From Cenococcum geophilum 1.58 (taxonomy: Eukaryota > Ascomycota > Dothideomycetes > Gloniales > Gloniaceae), in contig KV748218.1 in assembly GCA_001692895.1 (NCBI GenBank), positions 682,001 through 746,000 on the forward strand: DNA of 64,000 bases, read 5' to 3'. Positions 59,625 through 64,000 of this stretch are shown here, piece by piece (position 1 is the stretch's first letter; each line of letters starts with the position of its first letter). Below the pieces are notes generated by a model. It was not told where the DNA came from and made no database searches. It worked only from the letters and a program-made list of their open reading frames with translations. The position numbers were made by a program, and so were the translations under genes.

Positions 59625-59996
59625 TCTTATATAAATTTGCGCGTAATAGCAGGTATAAAGCTAATAATGATTTTATATTATCGTAATAAGGCTCTAAGGC
59701 TCGGATACGACCCTTATATATATATTATAAGTAGTAAGAGCTTAATAGTGGTGCTATAGTGAAGGGACATTATTTCGCTATAAAAGAAGGCTCTAAGCGA
59801 ATTGGGCGAGAAGGTAATAATGCGAATGTAATTTATAGGTTAGAAAAGTCCTAAATGTTTAAAAGTAGCCATAACACACTATTTATAGATAATTTTAGTA
59901 AAGCTCGACGTGTGCGCAGAGTTATAGTCGCTTAAAGTCAAAGTACCCCTTATATTTTCCAGCACGGTTAGTTTTCCGGCACGCGTAGAGGGACGT
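59625..59996. mobile_element. MITE copy B, left end missing
   Basis: Matches 19,665-20,014 of copy A in the same orientation, sharing tcgtaataaggctctaagg, gtaagagcttaatagtgg, cgcagagttatagt, cttaaagtcaaagtacccct. The right end ACGCGTAGAGGGACGT is followed by TA (59,997). The left third, including the left inverted repeat, is absent, so the copy is truncated. Confidence 0.72.
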
Positions 59997-60735
59997 TACC
60001 AAGATTATTTGATATTGCTGTTTTGAAAAACTTGCTTAGAAAGAGATTAAAATAAAGATACAAAGGCTATTAAATCATACTCCGCTTAAACCAAAGCCAT
60101 GAAATCAGAGTACGTGTTTATAGAAATTTAAAGCCTTTAGCTAACTGGCTATAGGCGCTTTAAAGGATATAAATTCCACCTGGAAACACTTATAGTACTT
60201 AGGCCTTATTGGGCCGTCACTATAGTACATTGCTGCTAAAAGCATATATAAAAATAGCCGACTCCTATAAGGCTAGAGTTTCTAAATCATTTACGCACTA
60301 GAGTAAAGGAATCGCTATATATACTAGATTCGAATTTTAAAGTTAATAATCTCCATATGGAGTATAGGAATTCGTCATTTAACTTAGGGCTTGGCATTTA
60401 GCCCCCTTTAAAAGTTTAACTGGGAATATCTTAGAATTCTTATATAGTCCGCACTAAGCTTAAGCGCCTATTATAGAGCCGCCTTTAAAAAAAACCCCAA
60501 CTAATGGTATAATATTAGAGAAGAAGAAATAATATCTATAAAACTTGAAATTAAAAAATATAATAAGTGGTATAGAAAAGGATAGTATTTATAAGGAGAG
60601 TACGCAGGATATTTTAGCTAGGGGTAGGTAAAGATAATACAATCCTAACCACTTCTGCTTTATCCCGCCCCTCTATACCTACTTTCTATATAGTATATTC
60701 TCTAAATTAAATCTTTATATAAGTCTACTAGAAGC
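59997..60735. other. RIP-degraded stretch, no gene recognised
   Basis: No coherent reading and no repeat seen. It lies between the MITE and the 3' end of the patatin-like relic. Confidence 0.3.
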
Positions 60736-62700
60736 AGTTGTTATTATTTAAATACGNTACNGCTTNCTTAGGAGAGTATNNNATANGGATAACCTCTTCC
60801 GCTTNCNNTNGTCTGCCCTACTAAAGGNAGCATCTANACCTTAAGCGGCTATTAGGTTCTCTATTAAGAAAGGCAACCTACTAATATTATAAGGCTTGGC
60901 GTCACCTTCCTTTAGAGATATTATAAATTTCCTAAAAGTATCTAGGTCGACTCGTTTCTGGAAGTTCCTATTTTTACCTATAAAGGAAGTATTATTAAAT
61001 GTTCCGGGAATCAGCCAATCATTTATTAAAAACCCGGCAAAGTTATTTACTAATTTACTTAATAGGGCTCCAAAGGCTAAATCACTACGTGTTATTAAGT
61101 ATAGAATATATCCGGTAACTATATACTTCCTATTATATCTCTCTAGAAGAGAGTCTAATTCAAAATAAAATAGAGATATAATTATATAGCGTACTATAGT
61201 ATTAATCCGGGCCGATAGGGAGTAGTCTATTTTAACTTTTAATTTAAGTTTAGGTATACTTCTCGTATTATTAAGTCTTGGTTTAGTAGTATTAAAGTCG
61301 GTACTAAGGCGGTAAATTTTATTAAGAATTTAGACCGCTAGTCTAACAGTTTTATAGGCCCGTCTTACCGTTTTATTACGCATTTTCTCTAAGATTAGAT
61401 CACGTGTTCTAGGGAACATTCTATTTTTCTAAATACTATAGCAGTTATCTATAGATACCTTGTAATTTTTTGGCCCTAACTTACTAGTACCTAGAGATAT
61501 AATAAAGTTAGGTTCTTTAATAAGTAGAAATATTACTAATACCTCTAAAAGCGCCTAGAGTAGAGGGTTATTCTTAAGGAGTCTTATATCTTAAAATATG
61601 CCAACCTTATTAATATATTTTGGCGGAAAGAAACTATAAAGTATAGTTAGTTTTAGGCATAAAAGAGGTAAGCTAAAGTATACCCAGGCGCTGCAGATGC
61701 GGATTATGTACTAAATTTTATGTTAGTCTTATCTAATAGTAGGGTTTGTCCAATCTTACATTTCCTAAAGCGGCACTCTTCCACAGCCATCCTTTGGCCT
61801 TATAACGGCGTTATCTTTAGGTTTATTAGATAACTCTTATACTAAGTTATATATAGGGAGCTTACCTTAGTCTTTGTCCCGTATACCCACCCTATTATAG
61901 TTAGTAAATATATAATATAATAGATAACTACTAACTATAGCGACTGGCAAGCCGATCTTCGTTCCTATAGACGTTGTATAAAAGCAGTCTAGAATGCTTT
62001 TATCTATACTAAAGACTTCTTTTAGGACGGACTTAATATTTTAGGCTAAGTATAAACCGTTAGTAAAATATAATACTATTAACTTAAATGCACGGGAAAT
62101 AAATGGGATATTAAAAGCCTTTTACCGTTTAAAGACACGTTCTGCAATCTTTAGGAATATCTAGATGGACTTTTTAAGGGGCCGTCCCTTAATATAATAA
62201 TCTATGGCGATTACCGCTCTTTAAGTTATAAGTATTAACTCCTTTTCTTTAAAGTATATAGAGCTCTTACCTATACTAACCCTAAAAGCAACTTTAATAA
62301 ACCGCTAAAAGGGAATTGGTAGACCGACACGATCTTGTATTTATTTCATTAGTATTAATAATATAATACCCTATGTACCTCCTCTATTAATATATAAGAC
62401 TCCTACTCCTATAGTTAGAGGGTATACTTTTATAATTATATCGTTCGGCATCTCTTCTCTATAGAGAAAGCAGTGGCGTACTTTAAAGATCTAGGGGTTA
62501 TCCTTATAGCGATCCCTAAACACTATAATGTAATTCTCGCAAATATAGTGCCCGTAGGGTAAGCAATACTGTGGTCTCCTGCGCAAACAAGATAGATATA
62601 TATTGCTGCTCTGTATATAGCGCTATCTATCTTAGAATTATATAATAATTCTTCTTCTTTAATTAACGTCTGATACGGATGCTATCTAGCCCTATGCAGA
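60736..62700 (-). pseudogene. Patatin-like phospholipase relic with Cys-rich N-terminus
   Basis: Minus-strand reading from N to C: a Cys-rich segment (LVCAGDHSIA-like, CENCIIVFRD, HCFLYREEMPN; 62,620-62,450) resembling the zinc-knuckle or RING-type stretch often found before the patatin domain in fungi; VYPLTIGVGVLYINRGG (about 62,430-62,375; the S-L-D-G-G-G-x-R-G oxyanion block); IQDRVGLPIPF, FIKVAFRVSIG (about 62,340-62,265; the G-x-S-x-G nucleophile region in mutated form); AFNIPFISRAFKLIVLYF (about 62,125-62,070); SVLKEVFSIDKSILDCFYTT; GTKIGLPVAI; FTNYNRVG; GKLPIYNLV; INKVGIF then LLKNNPLL (about 61,625-61,575; the D-G-x-L-x-x-N-P catalytic Asp block); NFIISLGTS (about 61,530); then a long C-terminal part to LDTFRKFIISLKEGDAKPYN at about 60,900. 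Patatin-like proteins hydrolyse lipid acyl esters. About 620 codons, RIP-broken. Clustered Ns lie in its last 80 bp. Confidence 0.8.
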
Positions 62701-62739
62701 CTACTCCGTACACAAGGGAAAAGTAATATTAATGGGAAA

Positions 62740-63660
62740 AAACCCTTGCTGCTGGGGGGGAGGAAAAACCCTATGAGCCACCTTAGTAAGATAAAAAACC
62801 CCGATTTGCCATGTCCGTCCGTAGCGGCGGCCCTGCGGGCCTATGGCTACGTCCTGTCCTCCTTAGATATTTAAACTCCTTAGGAACCACTGCTTCCTTC
62901 TCTAGCTTATCCAAAGCTAGGGTTCACTACGTCCTAGCTAGGCCTTACTAATCGATTGCCGTACGGTCGTTTCCTATATCTTGACCACCCCCTATATACT
63001 ATCTCCTATAACCATTACGTTGCCATATACGCCTTGCCTCCCCCCCCCTAGAGCCACCGAAGGCGTAAGGGGGATTTATCCGTTCTAACTACCGTAATAC
63101 TAATAAGCGAGCGGGATATGTTGTATTTGGGTATCTTTTGTGCCTAAGCCCCAGCTAGGCCCTTTCTAAGGGTTACCACTCCGTCGAAAGAAGACAATGG
63201 GGAAAACCGTGGGTCGCAATCCAGGCTGCTAGGTAGTATTTAGTAGTAAGACGGCGAGTGACCGTATGCTCCGCGGGCGATCGCTCTGGGGGTTAGGAGG
63301 GGCCGTATATTTGCTTATTCGTTCGTTCGTTTATACACGCGTTCGTTTGTTGATATAAGGTCATTAATGCTTTTAGTTAAGGTTTGGGGATATTTATTAA
63401 GTGCTACATATCCACGTTGGATCGTATAGGTGCCCCAGATAGGAGAATAGTGGTAGTCGTCGTATTGTAGAGGGCTAACAGTAGTGGTTTTTAAGATCTC
63501 ACCATCCGAAAATTTTTTACTACCGCCCTTAACGCCCACAACTACCACTAGGTCCTGTCCGCACGCTATGCGACGTCTCTGCGTTGGCTCTAGGTCTGAA
63601 CTTTAAAGACCTAGGTTCGTAGCCGTCACCACGTACAGGTGCAGAGTCCGTTTTCGACGG
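62740..63660. other. GC-richer island with little RIP, no gene recognised
   Basis: The TA excess drops between 62,740 and 63,660, with G and C runs (gggggggg at about 62,754; cccccccc at about 63,041) and CG-rich words. A gttcgttcgttcg microsatellite lies at about 63,320. The minus-strand open frame 63,548-63,315 (77 codons) has an ordinary composition with YHYSPIWGTYTIQRGYVAL, but I recognise no domain and the start is not supported. The segment may be the remnant of a younger insertion or a regulatory or 5' region that escaped RIP. Confidence 0.35.
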
Positions 63661-64000
63661 CCTCTTAGAATTATATAAGGTTGCTCTTATAAATTTCTAT
63701 AGCAGTTATATTATTATAAGTAAATTGTTAAAAGTAGCGGACGAATTGGTTTTTGACCATATTAATAAAGCCACTTTGTAAAATAACATGGTTAGACTGC
63801 TTAAAGGCTATAACTTAAGCCTTACTTACCTAGTAGAAGACGTCCTTATAAATTGTATTAAATATAGTCTTAGGTTTAAACGCTATATCAAAGTTAGTAT
63901 AACTTAATTTTTTAGCGGGGTAATACTTACTATATACTTTAGGCGGGTAGCTGTCTAGAAAAAGACTAAAAGTAGTTATTAAAACTACGAACTCTGTTAG
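63661..64000 (+). pseudogene. Unrecognised relic running off the right edge
   Basis: A plus-strand frame reads LINFYSSYIIISKLLKVADE, VFDHINKATL, NNMVRLLKGYNLSLTYLVED, VLINCIKYSLRFKRYIKVS with few stops. It looks like a helical, soluble protein fragment. No family recognised. The gene, if real, continues outside the window. Confidence 0.28.

Noticed and set aside
60896-61168. 90-codon plus-strand protein
   Set aside because: It is the antisense of the C-terminal part of the patatin-like relic, which reads coherently on the minus strand.
1-64000. Centromere or telomere
   Set aside because: AT-rich RIPed DNA would fit a centromere, but no defining sequence exists; no TTAGGG/CCCTAA tract is seen anywhere.
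1-64000. tRNA or 5S rRNA genes
   Set aside because: I found no stretch with convincing A- and B-box spacing and cloverleaf by eye; a tRNAscan-SE run would settle it.

Overview
The window looks like a gene graveyard from a filamentous ascomycete (Pezizomycotina) that has, or had, repeat-induced point mutation (RIP). About 80-90% of it is AT-rich and packed with TA dinucleotides, poor in CA/TG, and almost free of long open frames. Where protein families can still be read, the breaks sit mostly at TAG/TAA codons where CAG, CAA or TGG would be expected, which is the RIP signature (CpA to TpA on either strand). The families still legible (HET, DUF3723, patatin-like, ferritin-like/Rds1, Fot1-type transposase, Tad1-type LINE) are typical of Pezizomycotina. 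I cannot name the genus. I see no intact host gene.

Layout. 1-29 kb: RIP-degraded relics of ordinary-looking genes. They include a GNAT acetyltransferase (-), several unrecognised readings, a 384-codon single-frame relic at 13.6 kb, a multi-pass membrane protein at 17 kb, a possible cyanovirin-type protein at 19 kb, a ferritin-like gene (-) at 23 kb and a nucleoside deoxyribosyltransferase-like gene at 24 kb. Between them lie a 250-bp direct-repeat pair, a 421-bp Fot1-like MITE and two tandem solo-LTR fossils. 29.3-30.2 kb: a 0.92-kb AT-rich element with long terminal inverted repeats. 30.5-31.6 kb: an 86-bp minisatellite. 31.8-35.3 kb: a DUF3723 relic holding a 15-bp coding minisatellite. 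35.3-39.4 kb: a 5'-truncated Tad1-type LINE (-), far better preserved than its surroundings. 39.4-44.3 kb: a mosaic of sequence without heavy RIP, broken by a 25-N gap, with a strongly G+T-skewed block and a GC-rich block. 44.3-52 kb: RIP-degraded again, with an unrecognised relic (-), a Fot1/pogo transposase relic and a relic with a PD-(D/E)XK-like reading. 52.2-59.4 kb: a huge inverted repeat whose 1.73-kb arms each carry a HET-domain relic, around a 3.7-kb spacer holding about 25 copies of a 68-bp satellite. 59.6-60.0 kb: a second, truncated copy of the MITE. 60.7-62.7 kb: a patatin-like relic (-) with a Cys-rich N-terminus. 62.7-63.7 kb: a GC-richer island, then RIP-degraded DNA to the end.

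How the pieces fit. DUF3723 and patatin-like genes are two of the accessory families repeatedly found in Starship giant transposons, and NLR/HET-type genes and miscellaneous metabolic cargo commonly accompany them. The simplest inference is that the window holds the RIP-eroded remains of one or more Starship-like cargo regions, later invaded by Fot1, LINE and LTR elements and by satellites. I could not find the DUF3435 tyrosine-recombinase captain or element ends, so this remains an inference. All coordinates of degraded genes are approximate, because they come from reading by eye through stops and shifts.
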